64,000 nt of DNA from Saccoglossus kowalevskii. Taxonomy: Eukaryota; Hemichordata; Enteropneusta; Harrimaniidae. The stretch's first letter is position 1. Every line of letters starts with the position of its first letter. Below are positions 1 through 22,480 of this stretch, piece after piece. The position numbers and the translations under genes are program-made. The stretch lies in the NCBI RefSeq assembly GCF_000003605.2, contig NW_003156735.1, forward strand, positions 319,400 through 383,399. The letters are read 5' to 3'. The notes under the pieces are model-generated. The model had not been told where the DNA came from, searched no databases, and worked only from the letters and a program-made list of their open reading frames with translations.

Positions 1-39
1 CCTGAAATGTTATGATATATTTATTTATTCTTTTCACAG

Positions 40-9770
<9,731 letters not shown>

Positions 9771-10131
9771 CTGTTATGAATTGGAGGCTTGTGCACCTTC
9801 AAAATTTTGCAGTGATTAGGGGTTGACTCAGAGAAGGAGAAGATAGAAATCTCATTTCACCTGGCCCTGTTCCATTTTTTTTTTTTTCAAATTTTTCTTT
9901 TTGAAGATTTTGTTTATCCAAATTACGCTCTCCTGTTTCTAATGCTCAGCCTTTGTGTAATCAAAATCACACACATGAATTAAGGCATGAATATACAGTT
10001 GAGAAGCAGATATACATGTATATGACATATTGCTACATATTACTAGGCACTTTTACGTACATGTACAATGTATGTATCCTGCCAAGTTTGAAGCAAGTTT
10101 TTTTCCTAGCTTCGACTTTGATTTTCTCACA

Positions 10132-10137
10132 AATAAA
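10132..10137 (+). promoter_or_regulatory. Candidate poly(A) signal for exon H2
   Basis: AATAAA about 360 nt after the H2 stop. It is the first good match in the T-rich sequence downstream; assignment is by position only. Confidence 0.4.
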
Positions 10138-11451
10138 TGTATTGATGTATTGAGTCACAAACAGTAGCTGCATGGTAGCCATTTTGATTTCCATGTCTGA
10201 AATAAGTTTGGCGATTTTAATCTTGAAATGCAAGTGAACTTTTTTTAAAATGGTATTATTTTTTCAAAATAATCTGTTAAAATTAAACTCGTCAGTTTAT
10301 ATATCAAGTGATAATCTATATATTGCTTAGTGTTTTTTTTAGACATGTCTGTGGGATTTTGAATAATTTGAAATGAAATCAAACATATTGCATTTGTATA
10401 TACTTTTTAATTTTAATATTAATTAACGTGTTTTCATAATTTAGTTCCCGCATTTGTTAATCCATGTAATACAAAGTGAACTTTGTTGAACTACATGCAC
10501 ATGAAGTTAAATGTAAGGACATACTCTATACTCCAAAACACTCAGAAAGTTTTGTTTTGAGCAACAACAAATTTCCAGCATATTCGCCACCCAAAAGGTG
10601 TTTATTTGGCCATCACCTCATCGCTACTACGCCTTGGCAGATGCTTTTCAGGTAGTGTGTTTTAAAATGCGCCCTCTTTGGCAATTTTTTTGTTTTCTTT
10701 TGTTTTATTTTTTTATAGCCATAAGCTATGCCACATCTGATTGGGCACATGCATCAGAGGTATACCCAATCACATCTAAGAATTATCCCATGGCTCAAAC
10801 ATCTTGGTATAACAATGTGAAGGTTTGTGAGAGAGTACATGTAAATGTATGTTTACAAGGAGTTCACAAAAACGTGCGACTTGGATGATCGATTCCTGAC
10901 TACAAACCGATCTGCATGGTATTTTTTGAGCTATAAAGACCATGTGACCCAGACAATACCTTGTGTTTATTTATTTGACATCATAAAAGTATCTTTGATC
11001 TCACAGTATCACATGGATTTCCAAATACGAAAAAAAGCAGTATATGACTATTTTGAGAAGGTATTTGGAAAGATCCTTTAATCTTTTGTTACTGTATTAT
11101 TTATTTTCTCCATACAATTCAGTAAATGTGAATATTTGGTCTGTGTTAAGTTACATAAATATTTAAGTTAGAGTGTCACAGTGTGCTGCGTTTAACGTGG
11201 GTCCCATACGATATATATAACGTGTAAAAATGCATTGTTTGTTTATGACTGGTGCTTTGTGTACAGTTGACCGCAGTTCAAGTGTGAAAACACCTGAATT
11301 TTAGTGTAACATTTTTCTGTTTTTAAGTATTTGACTGTGATTTCTTTGTAAGTGTTGGACCAGATGGTCACAATTTTTCATTGGTTAAAGGTATTAAATT
11401 GATCAAGATTTTCCAGCAACTGACAAATTGTACACTACCCTTGAAAAAAAA

Positions 11452-11596
11452 ACTGTAAAATACTTTATAAATTATTTTTGCTTGGAATTAATTTTCCCTA
11501 TTTTACATTCAAAAATCAGTGAAAATAAATTCCATACAAAACACCCAGTCTTATTAGCAAAAATTAATTCCATTTAAAATAAAGTATTTTACAGTA
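11452..11596. repeat. MITE-like repeat, family 1
   Basis: Starts ACTGTAAAATACTTTAT and ends with the inverted repeat ATAAAGTATTTTACAGTA, with ttggaattaattttc inside. Short version of the 16735 copy. Confidence 0.8.
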
Positions 11597-13911
11597 AATT
11601 AACTTGACCTAATTTCACTAATCTCAAGAGACTTTCAGAAATTAACTTAAAAATGTAAGTTGAAGAGTTGTCTTTAATACTTAATAATCTTATCAAACAT
11701 AGATGTCATTTTCACAATAAGATAAGTGAATTCATGTCTCGATGTATTATGTCAAATGCAACTTTATTTTCTCGCTGTGATCACAAAAGTGGTTTACAAG
11801 GTTACAATATCATCTTTCACAGATGAAATTTCAGTTACTGTAGTTTGTCCATGGGATTCATTAACCTTTGATTTAAAATTACCCATCATGCAACAGGTTT
11901 CTCTTCACAGTCATTGGTAGAAGCGCAGTTATATCAAAGGGAACAATAATCTTATCTTTTCTATATTTAAAAGATTTTTTTGCAAAAATTAACTCTATAC
12001 TTTTGAAATAATGTTATTTTAAATTGTTATAACAGGACTGTTTGCCTTTAATAGTGTTGTGGGGGTGGGGGGGTGGCGTGGTTGTCCCTTGTTAGTCGCT
12101 TGATGTATACCGGTAATAACGAAAGTTGTCTGAATTTCTAGTTGCTTAAAGTTGTATGTTTGGTCAGGTCAGATCTCTCTGTGGGATGTTTTATGAAGTG
12201 CAATATAAGTAAATTTAGTATCAGTCATCCAAAAAAACATAATGTATTGCACAAAGTAATATTGTACAGTTTTCTACATTGAATGTATACTTATTGCATA
12301 GCGGTAATGTATCAGGCTTACACATGTATATTCTTTAAGTGGTTTTACTTTAAATTTACATGGAGTTTGAAAGCTATGTATTTGATTGTGTGGCATATAC
12401 ACTATGTAATGTATATTTACATAATATATCCAAGGATACACAAGACAAGGGTATAGGACTAGTGTGATATCTGATACCAATACAAAGTCATGCAAATTGT
12501 GAGATGATTGTTAAGTCATCTTAGCCAATTCAAAGCTACTTACAAAGGTAGTGTCTGATTGGCTGCCCAACCTTAATACCTAACAGTCGGACCAATCAGA
12601 GATCAGTTTTTGTTGATAGGTTTTTTTTATGTAACAAATTCTGCTTGTATATATGCTTCGACTGAACTGGACAAATGAGCCTGCGTTTATCTCAGGCAGT
12701 CTTTGCTGGTGTCATTGCATATTCACGGTATTTATTACACATGATTTGATCAGAAATATGTTGATGCATGCATGGACTTTGAGCGAAATGAGATCACATT
12801 TCGCTGTGCTTGGATATCTAATTTGCATACCCTCATCTTGTTATCCCTTGATGTAATTGGGATTATTAATCAGGTCACATTTAGGTCAAAGCCAATATTG
12901 TGTCACAAGATGGCTTATTTATTGTACATTTTGGAGCTTTAATTGACAATTAAAGTTTTTATGTCATGCCAATGTGTATGTAAACTGTTGGCTTTCATTA
13001 GTATATTGTGCCATTTCCCCCCCCCCCCCCTCGGCATGAGCAGCAGCAACCGTGGCATGAGCTTCTTCACATAACATTCTTCAATTAAGAATACACAGTC
13101 CCAATATAAAGCATTGCTTGTTATAAATGTATGTATGGAATACACTATGTATGATCAAATCATATCTCAAATAAAGACCAAAATGTTTGATTGAATCTTG
13201 AAAATTTTTATTAATAAATCTGCTGAAATCCTCCATGGATAGTGAAAATGAATGGGGGGGGGGACCACATGGTTTTATCAGGAAATGTACATGTTCTCAC
13301 AGTATTTGGTGTATTAGTGGCACATGCACATACGTACAGCATATGTACATTTTTGTGGTATTTATGTTCCAGCTTCTAAATACAATTATTAATTTATTTA
13401 TTTATTTGGGCTTCTATTAAAGAGTTGCTCCTGATGTCTCAGCTGTGCTACATGGTTAAATCTTAGCATGGTGATTGCTTTGCACAACTTCTGTAATGGA
13501 TAGAAGTCTGCATTTTTATGGTTAATAATTCAACTTAATTCTTTCCTAATTCACTTAAACCATTCCATGACATACTGGGAGGGGTGGCGATTATATGAAT
13601 GTTTGACGATGACCAGCACAAGGGAACCACAAATCTATCGGATTGCTATTTTCGAGGACAGAATAAAAACATCGAAATTCATTCTGTGGTTTAATAAAAG
13701 CAACTGATCACAGCACAAAAAAAGAAATAAATGCTATGACAAAAATAAAAGAAATTATACAGGTAGTCCTCGAAACTATAAAAATGTCTAAAATTATAGA
13801 AATCATTTGAAAAACTTTCCATGATACATTTTCATGCAATATATTTCTGACAAGGTGGGTAAAATAAATGAGTATATTAACATTTGCCCTAACATTACCT
13901 AATAAATAGGT

Positions 13912-14034
13912 TCAAAGGGCGGCAGTCGTCGTGACGTGTCTTTTTCGATATGGGACGTATACAACACGTGTAAAATACATTGTTTATTTACATGAAATTT
14001 GAATACGCGCTGCGTGACACCCACCGCACTTTGA
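13912..14034. repeat. MITE-like repeat, family 2
   Basis: Starts TCAAAGGGCGGCAGTCGTCG and ends with an imperfect inverted repeat CCACCGCACTTTGA. The inside shares gatatgggacgtatacaac and gtgtaaaatacattg with 19292-19385. It lies just past the FASTK-family poly(A) signal. Confidence 0.7.
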
Positions 14035-14073
14035 GCTTTTTTTTTCTCAAAAAATACAATATTCTGTTCAATA

Positions 14074-14079
14074 TTTATT
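14074..14079 (-). promoter_or_regulatory. Poly(A) signal of the FASTK-family gene
   Basis: TTTATT on the plus strand reads AATAAA on the minus strand, about 72 nt past the stop codon at 14151. Spacing suits a short 3' UTR. Confidence 0.5.
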
Positions 14080-14150
14080 TTCAACAATCTACATAACAGT
14101 TTGTGTGTACATAGTACACAGACTGGTTGTGCAATATTTGAAACACACCA

Positions 14151-14249
14151 CTACCACTGCAGCCTGGGACTCCGAGGAAATATCTTCTTGTGTAAATACT
14201 CATGCCATTGTTTAGAAGATTTCATTCCTTGAATTTCATAATAAGGAAT
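14151..14249 (-). CDS. FASTK-family exon 5 (RAP domain end and stop)
   Basis: Acceptor TTGTTTTCAG, 32 codons and TAG. It reads IPYYEIQGM, then KQWHEYLHKKIF, the end of the RAP domain with its Y-L-x-x-K-I-F tail. Confidence 0.92.
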   Translation of the reverse strand: MPYYEIQGMKSSKQWHEYLHKKIFPRSPRLQW

Positions 14250-17200
14250 CTGAAAACAAAATTATATAACATATCTTTTGTAAAGCAGTTTGAATGAATG
14301 AGTACATACTGTAAGAATGCAGAAAAAGTTGCATGCACATAATGTAAAATATCTCATTTTAGCTGGAATTAGTTTTCGCTGGAAAGATTTTTTTGGTGTT
14401 TTATACGACGAGTTGAGTGTAAAGTATAAGAAAAAGAGTATATGCGCTTGATTTTATTTTCACTTAATCCCTTCGACGTAAATAAACAGAAATAAAGTAT
14501 TTTACAATACCAGAAATATCTTCTGTATTGCATGCTGGGTGTGACACACTTTTGACACAAGCATTTCCTGAAATTTATTTATTTCCAATGACGGATATTT
14601 AAAAATCTGATAGAAAAACTACTAGTAATGTGAGTGTTAAAGAGATGAGCTCATTGCTTCATGCATGTGTAGGATTCTCTAGCCTTGCGTTTTTTTTAAA
14701 AAGCAAGCTAAAAATGATTCTTCTAAACATAGTGATGCAAGCGATGATAAAATCTATTCCAAATTTTATGGATTGGGAGAGTAAGCGATAATAGACCATT
14801 TTCTGTTCACTGCGAGAATCACGCGTTATGCGTGAAATCGAACGTAAAAACAGGACAAACAAAGGTCATAGCGTCGTAGTGGCGTCAAACATCGCGTCAG
14901 ATTCGACAAACGCGAAAGTATTTCGGGGGATATTTCCATGCTTAATAATGTGCTGTACACATTTGATGATAGGCAATTTTGATTAAGTGAGGATATTCAA
15001 AAGCAATATTCCTCTGTCGAAGATCGGCTGGTCGATGTGCGCTACGAAATAAAGAAATTTTACTTCAAAATCAAATCGTTCGATTTTTGCGGCAGACGTT
15101 CGACGCGCGTCTTTCATGCATCTCGCGAGATCTCGCAATTGTACGGAAAATCACCTATTTTAAACTCTTCTTTGTCTTGATTTAGATGCAATTTAGAGTA
15201 ATCAAACTGGATTCATTTTTATACACAATGATTTACCCACAATCCAATGCACTCTCTCAGTGGCAATCATGATATTCACTAAATTCAGACTTTTGACTCC
15301 ATGGAATATTCATCAATATATTTCAATCATCTCAGGAATTATCTAAACCTTTAAAAGCTGGTAACATCTCTTTTTCCATATTTGCTGATCTGAGCAACAT
15401 TCAAAGTCGCCATCTTTGTTCATATGAGACCCATATCTAGCACATGTGCGGCACAATGATCACTACTTTCAAATGTTTACCTGGATGACTTGATATCCCA
15501 GCAGTGTAAGGTGTCTTTGTTTGATGACCTCTATGCCAAGTAGATGGTGGTAATTCAAACAATGATGATCTAGCTCATTTAGGCAGATAGCAATTCTAAA
15601 ACGAAAACAAAAAATTGTATGCACTCAAATCTAACAAGCAGTCACTAAATGTTCACAGATGTTTGTCACTGGTAGCATATACCAGGTAGTATCGCTGAGA
15701 GCTCCTTTGCTATCAACATTTAAAAATGTATTTACATGCATGGTTCATATTTCTACTGTTTACCTATGTGTTGTATAACATTGTATTGCATTGTATCTTG
15801 TTTATTGATTTAATGTTGCAAGTTAAATGTTGGTCTTCATAACCTTTAACCTGGTAACTAAGACTAATTACTGGTTGCTATGGTAGTGGAATCTTCCACT
15901 TTGATTTGAACCAATCGAACAACATTATGCAAATACTCCAAGTTACCAGTACCAGATTTTTGGAGGGAGTCGTTCTCATTTTGACTTCAATGTACTCTGT
16001 CGTGTTGCAATAAATGGGACTTCATGGATCTCTGATCATGTCTCATGGAAGTCTGTTCTACTATTTTACACATCACAACCCTATCTCACCCACCACAGGT
16101 AGTAGTTGCTAATACATCTCCAGATCAATAGGTTGTAAATTCAATGATACAGTCACAGCCTGGAATTCAACCACCAATGGATTTAATTTTGAAAGAAGCT
16201 TGGCTAAAGTCTATGGAAGGCCATAATACTATCAAGATATCCCCACAGCCCTGTCACATACTCCAAAATATGATGTCTGTTTTAAAATGTACAATGTGTA
16301 CAATTGTCAACCTAACCAATAAATTTATCTTCTGTTCACATTCAATACATGTACTTTGTACACCAGTTGCTGGTAGAGGGTACCCATATTGCAGGATTGA
16401 GCGACTCTCAGTAATCCCCCTCTAGCTCCACCAACCAATAGTATACCAGGAAGGGCAACATCAAAAGTTCCTTGCAGGATATCAAATTTATATTAATAGT
16501 ATCATAAGAATGGAAACAAAATATCTGCATTGTGAACATATAAGCTCACACTATATACCTATCTATATATATATATTGTCAAAATCTTTGTATACTCAAA
16601 GCATGAGCAACAAATTATCTGACTAAAATAACATTTTGGGGGATAGGAATTCATTTAGGATCAAACTCCCCCACCCCCAAACTAAAGGGATTAGATGTTT
16701 TATTCTAAACAGAATGATATTGTCTAAAACAGGTTACTGTAAAATACTTTATTTTCGCTTGGAATTAATTTTCGGTATTTTCGCTGAAGGAATGATTCAG
16801 TGAAAATAAAATCCAACAAATATACCGATGTTCCCTATATTTTACATTCAACCCGTCAAAATTCAGTGAAAATAAATTCCATACAAAACACCCAAAATGT
16901 CTTTTCAGCGAAAAATAATTCCAGCTAAAATAAAGTATTTTACAGTATTTGATTAAGACCAGTGAGCAATGATAAACTCTAAATACAGTAATTGATGTTT
17001 CTATAAATGAGCCGATGTATACATGTAGTTACGTCAGATTAATTAGCATAGCTAAGTAGCAGCCTTCAAACATATAATTTTAGTAAAATGTTTTTAATTA
17101 TTAATAAACAAAAACAATCATATGTTGTACTAACATTGAATGAGCTGCAGTGTCCTCTGTGTCCTTACTCAACACAAAGCCTTCTTTGTCCAATTTGATT

Positions 17201-20200
17201 TGTATATCTGAAGAATTTAAAAAAAAGTCATAATATTATAATCCATTATCTATATTTGCTCATTTTATGAAAGTGATACTATATCCATATTTAGACAATG
17301 TATGTGACATAATCAATATTTAGACATTATGGAATTTACAGGAATCACAGCAATAAATCAGAGAGCGTACAGTAAAAAGAATTGTGTATGTCTTTGATAG
17401 CGTTGCTATAGAATAATTTGTAAGATGTTCTATAGAACTTCAATGAGAATTATATAGGATTGATTGAAATTGACAAAATATGATATGCCTTAATTTTGCA
17501 GGAGAAAAATTACAGCAGTGGTCAAAGGTCACTGAATATAACACTACCACATGTACATCATACAATGTTGACTTCTAATACACCTAATTCTTATGAAGCA
17601 CAACCTCTAGTGGTGAAATGCTTCTATGATGTAAATAGGTGACAAAACGTAGATCATGTTTTTGAGAAAATTGACAATATGACGAATGACTATGCAACCA
17701 ATCACAGATGTTGATTTGAGCGACATTGCTTTCATCCATATGTGCATTTGACATCACAACAGGGCTCCATCACTAGAGGGCACACCTTATAGGGGGATAG
17801 GCGTATTGGTCATTGCAAATAACTCACCAATATGATAGATGTATGGTGTCTGTACCCAGAATTCATAGTTGTCATCTCCACCCAGTAGTTCACATAAACC
17901 AGCCTTCAATTGACGTACTAGAAAATATGGCCTTATTTCCATGGTATGATGTAAATATTTAACTTTGTACTTGTGCGGTAATTTCGGCAAATGATACGAC
18001 TTTTGTTCCAGCGACATCGCCAAGACGATTTGACTTAGTTTGCTTCTGACCTCAACATCAACTCCAACAGAATCTGTGAAGTCAATTATTTTATGTTAAT
18101 TTCACAATGCTGTAATATCTTATTACCTAGTCATATTTATGAAAACGTCGCACACTACAGGCGATCCTAGGTATTTATGTGGCATTTCTCTCACTATATG
18201 CCTAGGCATAGTGCTTATAATATTGTCAATTAAGATTTATGCAAACATCACACACCATGGGATGTCATACATGTCTGGTAATATGAAATGTATCATGTGG
18301 TACATGTTTATAGAGGGTCGGCAAGGGGTATTTTCATAAGCTGTAATCAATTGTTTTTATTTACGTATTAATGTGATTTAAATAAATAAAAAACGTAAAT
18401 TCGTAGACATGGACAAGGTGTAAAATGTAATCAGCTATTTTATTCGTCTGTAATTTGTACAAAGATACTATTTTTGATGAGTGTATAATAAAGCATTTTC
18501 CAAATTGAATGTCCTAATTCAAACGCAATTCCAATTTTGATTCTTAAACACAAATTATCAAAAATATTATAAAAATGTGAAATGTAATTAGGAATTTGCT
18601 TTTTCAGTGAAGTGTAAAAAAGATTTTTTACTTTTAATGAAACTTTCATTTTATTTCCTGTAAAAATGTATAATGCCTTTTTTTTTTTTCATGTACCAGC
18701 TACCCACTCTTCATGTTTTGTGTTACACAAACAATGTTTATTACATGGGTGAATGTTGCATGGAATCAATTTTGACACAAGGTATCACAATCTGATGATC
18801 TCGTATGATTGACAATACACTTAATTGACCGCATTTTAACCCTTTGAGAGCCAATCTCAACTTTTTTCACAACTCATAAATGTTATTAAACCCACAAAAT
18901 TTAATTAAAATTTTTCCAATATTTTGGTCAAGCTAATACAAAATTATGTCTACCGGTATTTATTCAAAAATTTAAAAAAAATTATAATAACCTTATTATT
19001 ATACATCTTTTCCTCCCAAGGAAACATCATGGAAATGCCGAAATACAACAAGTTTAGAACAGATTTAGGGAACTTCTTTGTGTGGAGTCCGGTCAAACCC
19101 TGGGGCTGCCATGTTTGTTTTTATTATTAGAGGACACTCATGTGCGTAATCGCTCCATATTTGGAATTCGCATTTCCTAATATGGTAGGATGAAAATACC
19201 CAGTGCAATACCACAAAATTACGACATGCTGTAACTTATGGCATTACAGTGACAGATGTATAATAATAGATGATAACCGTCTGAGCACAACTTAAAGGTC
19301 GACAGTCGTCGTGCCGAGTCCTGTTCGATATGGAACTAATAGCGACGTATACAACGCGTGTAAAATACATTATTTATTTAGCATTTACTTACTTAGCAAG
19401 AGAACTGATTCGCTAATTCAAGATGTCGCTAATGACTTTATTATCAATTCAAAATGGACGCCAAACAAAGAAATCAACAATGACAAGAAAGATTCGCTAA
19501 AGCAACATTTCGCTATTACGTCATTTTACCACAATTCGCTAAAATTGCATGCCGCTTTTTCAACATGTTTTACAGTACATCATGCATTTATTGACTGGCC
19601 ATGAGGACAACATATATATGCATATGTATCCATTCAATCCCCGATGTCTGGCTTAATGGATAGCATTGTAAGCCTGGAAGAACACAATGCCACCTAAAAT
19701 TTATACTTGTCCATGTTCTTTAAAGAAAAGAATAAAATAACCTGGCTGATCCAGTTTATTTATGTTCAGTCTAGTACAGTATTAAGCATGTGATGCAAGT
19801 CTTATGAATGCGCTTCACAATTGTGAGAGTCAGGTGATAAGAACATGGTAAATGCGCAAGTAGAGCAAATTTCGTACTGTATGCAGCACGAATAATATAC
19901 CAGTTGATGTGTGTGGAACGGCATTTTTGGGAAAAGTTTGAACAATTTGTTAATCCCACATGATCGCGTATTGAGCAATCACGTCACAGAATTGACATGA
20001 CAACCTCTCAACCAATCAATGTAGCTTTCCTAGAAATGCCAAAAATATAAATTATATCCATATACAAATATACATTCTAATTTATGTACATACATGTACC
20101 AGTTTACCTGGAACTGTGAAACATAATTATGAAAATATACAACGTATGGTATACTCACTCTCAAATTTTTCAAGGAAATGCGAACTCAACATCTTATGCG

Positions 20201-21497
20201 TGAAATTTAACGGTAGCCGTGCCAGTAAAACACATGAATATAATAAATCTAACACATCAAGTGGCTGGAAATCATGCCATCGATAATTAAAAGTCTCTTC
20301 AATTTTATCAAATACTTCACTGGCATTGCTAGGTATGTAATATAATTGACCAAACGGTAGAAGAATTTGCGCAATCTGATGAGTAGTAAATTTTTCAGCG
20401 TACTCCACAAAGTACTTGCTAACTTCGTCAAACAGCGGTTGCGAGAGAAATCTACTACTTCCAAAATACTGCATAGTATTCATCAGAGTTTCGCACTCTA
20501 TCGTGTTCCACATACGTCTAGGAATCTCATATTCTAGCGCTTTCAGGAGATGAATAGTACAAATCTGGAAATGCTTCAATGTCTGCAAAATGAGAGATAA
20601 TTCTCTGTCGGAGAACGTTGACACGAACTTTGCTGATTGCTTTGACAGTGCGAGTAGACATGTAATGTTTTCATAATCATGCAGTTTTAAATGGTGTACA
20701 ACCTGGCACACCTCGGACATTGATAACGCAGAGGCATTGTCAGCAATATAATCACTTGTCCTGAGTAAAATTTCAGACTTCCCTGGTACATTAGATAACC
20801 GTAGAAATTCAAAGACCTGGATTGCATCAGATATCTCCCAGGTATCGAAACGCGACATTATAATTTCTAAACTTATCATCAACAAAGACAGCGGGACTGT
20901 TCCATGTATCGCATTCACTAGACTGCACATGTTGCAAATGTCGCGTACATTTATCAACTTAGTAGTATTCGACAGAGTTTTCTCAGCCATGTCACAGAAA
21001 TATGAAACTAACTGATGCTGTTTATCTGCGAACGTTGCCCCTTCGAGGGCCAGCCGTATGGTTTCCGAATTCAAAGTAACATCCCAGGACATGAGAATTT
21101 CGCCGAGTTCTTCAAAGAAGCTACTGTTCATGATTTCTGTTTTCGAAGCTTTGTGGCTGTAAATGGTCACTAGCTTACGGAAGGCCTGGGCAGCGTTCTT
21201 GGGTGTTGTTGAAAGCTGGTTGTTTATCCATTGCAATACATCGCCGCAGTTTTTACAGCCATCGAGTGCATCGGCGCTGATGGCATGACATTGTCTCGCC
21301 GAGCAAAATGAGTTTATCAATCGAACGCTGGGAGAAATGTGGAAACGCCGACGACATTCCTGACTACGCCGGTTCGTGTATGGGCTTTGCGTACGCGAAT
21401 TGCACCGTGTTACATCGCACACAGATAAAAATCGGAGTTCAGCGTGTATTTGTGAACGTATTCGTAGAAACCCTGCTGCCAGGCGACACGAAATCAT
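14151..21497 (-). CDS. FASTKD: FASTK-family protein with C-terminal RAP domain (FASTKD-like), complete, 5 exons, 623 residues
   Basis: FASTK-family proteins act in mitochondria on RNA processing, stability and translation. Minus-strand exons 20159-21497, 17828-18073, 17135-17207, 15481-15595 and 14151-14249 join in frame (1872 nt) with GT-AG borders, so no further exon is needed. The N-terminus MISCRLAAGFLRIRSQIHAE is Arg-rich and acid-poor at first, like a mitochondrial presequence. Residues about 60-430 are repeated helical segments. Residues about 423-446 (LDLLYSCVLLARLPLNF) match the FAST leucine-rich pattern. Exon 2 follows as a FAST_2-like segment. Residues about 553-618 form a RAP domain with H-H-L-L-G, L-T-L-L-G-Y-Q-V-I-Q and IPYYE. 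The first Met at 21497 is chosen because it creates the presequence. The paralogue (FASTKD1-5) is unclear. Two introns contain family-1 MITEs. Confidence 0.9.
14341..14510. repeat. Decayed family-1 MITE in FASTK-family intron 4
   Basis: Left part gtaaaatatctcattttagc followed by tggaattagttttcgc. Right end ataaagtattttacaatac is the inverted tail of the family. Confidence 0.65.
15481..15595 (-). CDS. FASTK-family exon 4 (RAP domain, first part)
   Basis: 115 nt, acceptor CGTTTTAG, donor GTAAAC. It reads IAICLNELDHHCLNYHHLLG, then KQRHLTLLGYQVIQ. The I-A-I start, L-L-G, K-x-R-x-L and L-G-Y-x-V-x-Q pattern is the RAP signature. Confidence 0.92.
16735..16947. repeat. Full-length palindromic MITE, family 1, in FASTK-family intron 3
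   Basis: Left terminus TACTGTAAAATACTTTATTT and right terminus AAATAAAGTATTTTACAGTA are inverted repeats with TA at both ends, about 213 bp, with no coding capacity. It is the best-preserved copy here. Confidence 0.88.
17135..17207 (-). CDS. FASTK-family exon 3
   Basis: 73 nt, acceptor ATTCTTCAG, donor GTTAGT. It reads IQIKLDKEGFVLS then KDTEDTAAHS, the usual acidic strand and D-x-x-G-x-V-L motif between FAST_2 and RAP. It leaves AT, completed by the A at 15595. Confidence 0.82.
17828..18073 (-). CDS. FASTK-family exon 2 (FAST_2-like region)
   Basis: Acceptor TTGACTTCACAG, donor G|GTGAGT. 246 nt, reading NSVGVDVEVRSKLSQIV, then YHLPKLPHKY, LVRQLKAGLCELLGG and FWVQTPYIYHI. Phase joins exons 1 and 3 exactly. 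Confidence 0.88.
18074..20158. other. FASTK-family intron 1
   Basis: 2.1-kb intron. It holds a family-2 repeat head (19292-19385) followed by sequence with several ttcgctaa motifs to about 19560. No second reading frame with splice context is seen. Confidence 0.75.
19292..19385. repeat. Family-2 repeat, 5' part, in FASTK-family intron 1
   Basis: TTAAAGGTCGACAGTCGTCG, then gttcgatatggaactaatag, cgacgtatacaacgcg and tgtaaaatacatta. This matches 13912-14034 and, in its ends, 31480-31557. The right inverted end is not seen. Confidence 0.7.
20159..21497 (-). CDS. FASTK-family exon 1 (presequence and helical repeats)
   Basis: 446 codons plus one base, from ATG at 21497 to donor A|GTGAGT at 20158. 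It contains a presequence-like start and a K-N-C-G-D-V-L-Q-W-I segment, and ends FTHKMLSSHFLEKFE. The reading frame runs on for only a few codons into the intron, which fits a real border. Confidence 0.9.
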
Positions 21498-21984
21498 CGT
21501 AAATCACAGTTATCCAGAGCGATCCCAACAACGTCGCCGGTGTTTCACGTTTCCCAACTGTCCGGTCAGAGGTTAAAGTTCAATTTCTAAAGCGAGGTTT
21601 GGTGATTCCCTGTTGGCAAGTAATTTATTGCTCCAAGTAATGGTTTGGCCACCGTCCCTCACGGTGGTTTGGCCAACAACCTAACTGTTCTCTGTTATGC
21701 TGTGTTTTTCAGCAAAATAATTCAAAATTTAGCACATAGTACAGTTACTTGTATTCGGAATGCCTAATTTACGGTACTAAATAATGTACTCAGTTAACTT
21801 ATGTGTCCCTTTTACGGCAGTGGTATGCAGAGCACGACAGACTAATAAGTTGCGTTTGATATTCGTAAATAATGCTAGGGTACCATGCCCGCCCTTCACG
21901 TGGAAGCCAAGACGATCGTCCATGAGAGTGAGGTGGCTTGACAAAAATCGGCATAGGCCTTAGATACCATTTTTTTTACTGATA

Positions 21985-22310
21985 TTGTGTATCGTGTTAT
22001 ATTATTATACTGTTATATACATCGTTTATACCGCCTAAAGCTTGAATGTAACAAAACGGGATACGACCTTGAACACTGTGCTATGAGCGAACGTGAGAGG
22101 CAACACCACAATATTTGTATTGACCAATCACAGTATTGTATATTTGTATCTAAGTTTCCCCGCTCGAATTCAGAATCCCCACGAGGGTATATAAGCATCC
22201 ATTGTAATTGTTTCAGGGCTCTTCTATGTTATGTTCACGAATAAACAACATGTGTTCTACTATTGAAAGTACTTGTCTTGTCTGACTGCTGGACTGCTGG
22301 TATTATAAAG
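21985..22310 (+). repeat. Possible solo LTR or promoter-like segment
   Basis: TATATAAGC at about 22188 is followed 50 nt later by AATAAA (about 22242) and a T/G-rich tract, the compact TATA-to-poly(A) layout of a retrotransposon LTR. No partner LTR, primer site or clear target duplication is visible, so it could be chance or an ordinary promoter. Confidence 0.25.
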
Positions 22311-22450
22311 AATATTACGTCTAAAAATACGATTTCCCACAAATATATATTTAATTTTATTCTAATTAAATTTAATATTTATTTACTGGTCCTTTTTTCA
22401 AAGTTTTGTAATAGCACAAAATATTGTGTATGTAGTAACATGTGTATATA

Positions 22451-22480
22451 AAATAATAATAATAATAATAAAATAAAATA
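22451..22480. repeat. AAT/AAAAT simple repeat
   Basis: Run of AAT triplets passing into AAAAT units. Confidence 0.9.

Larger units (their letters stand above)
9771..14073. other. Intergenic region between two convergent genes
   Basis: It separates the 3' ends of the Lifeguard and FASTK-family genes. It holds a family-1 MITE (11452-11596), fragments of the TTAAAGGGC family (about 11195-11240 and 13912-14034), a C run at 13017-13030, a G run near 13254-13263 and CCAAT-type inverted repeats. Short open frames here show no recognisable domain or splice context. I see no gene. Confidence 0.6.

Noticed and set aside
20249-20464. Second minus-strand frame inside FASTK-family exon 1
   Set aside because: Shadow of the long in-phase exon in another frame.
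21308-21576. Plus-strand frames over the FASTK-family 5' end
   Set aside because: Antisense to the presequence region, no splice context or domain.
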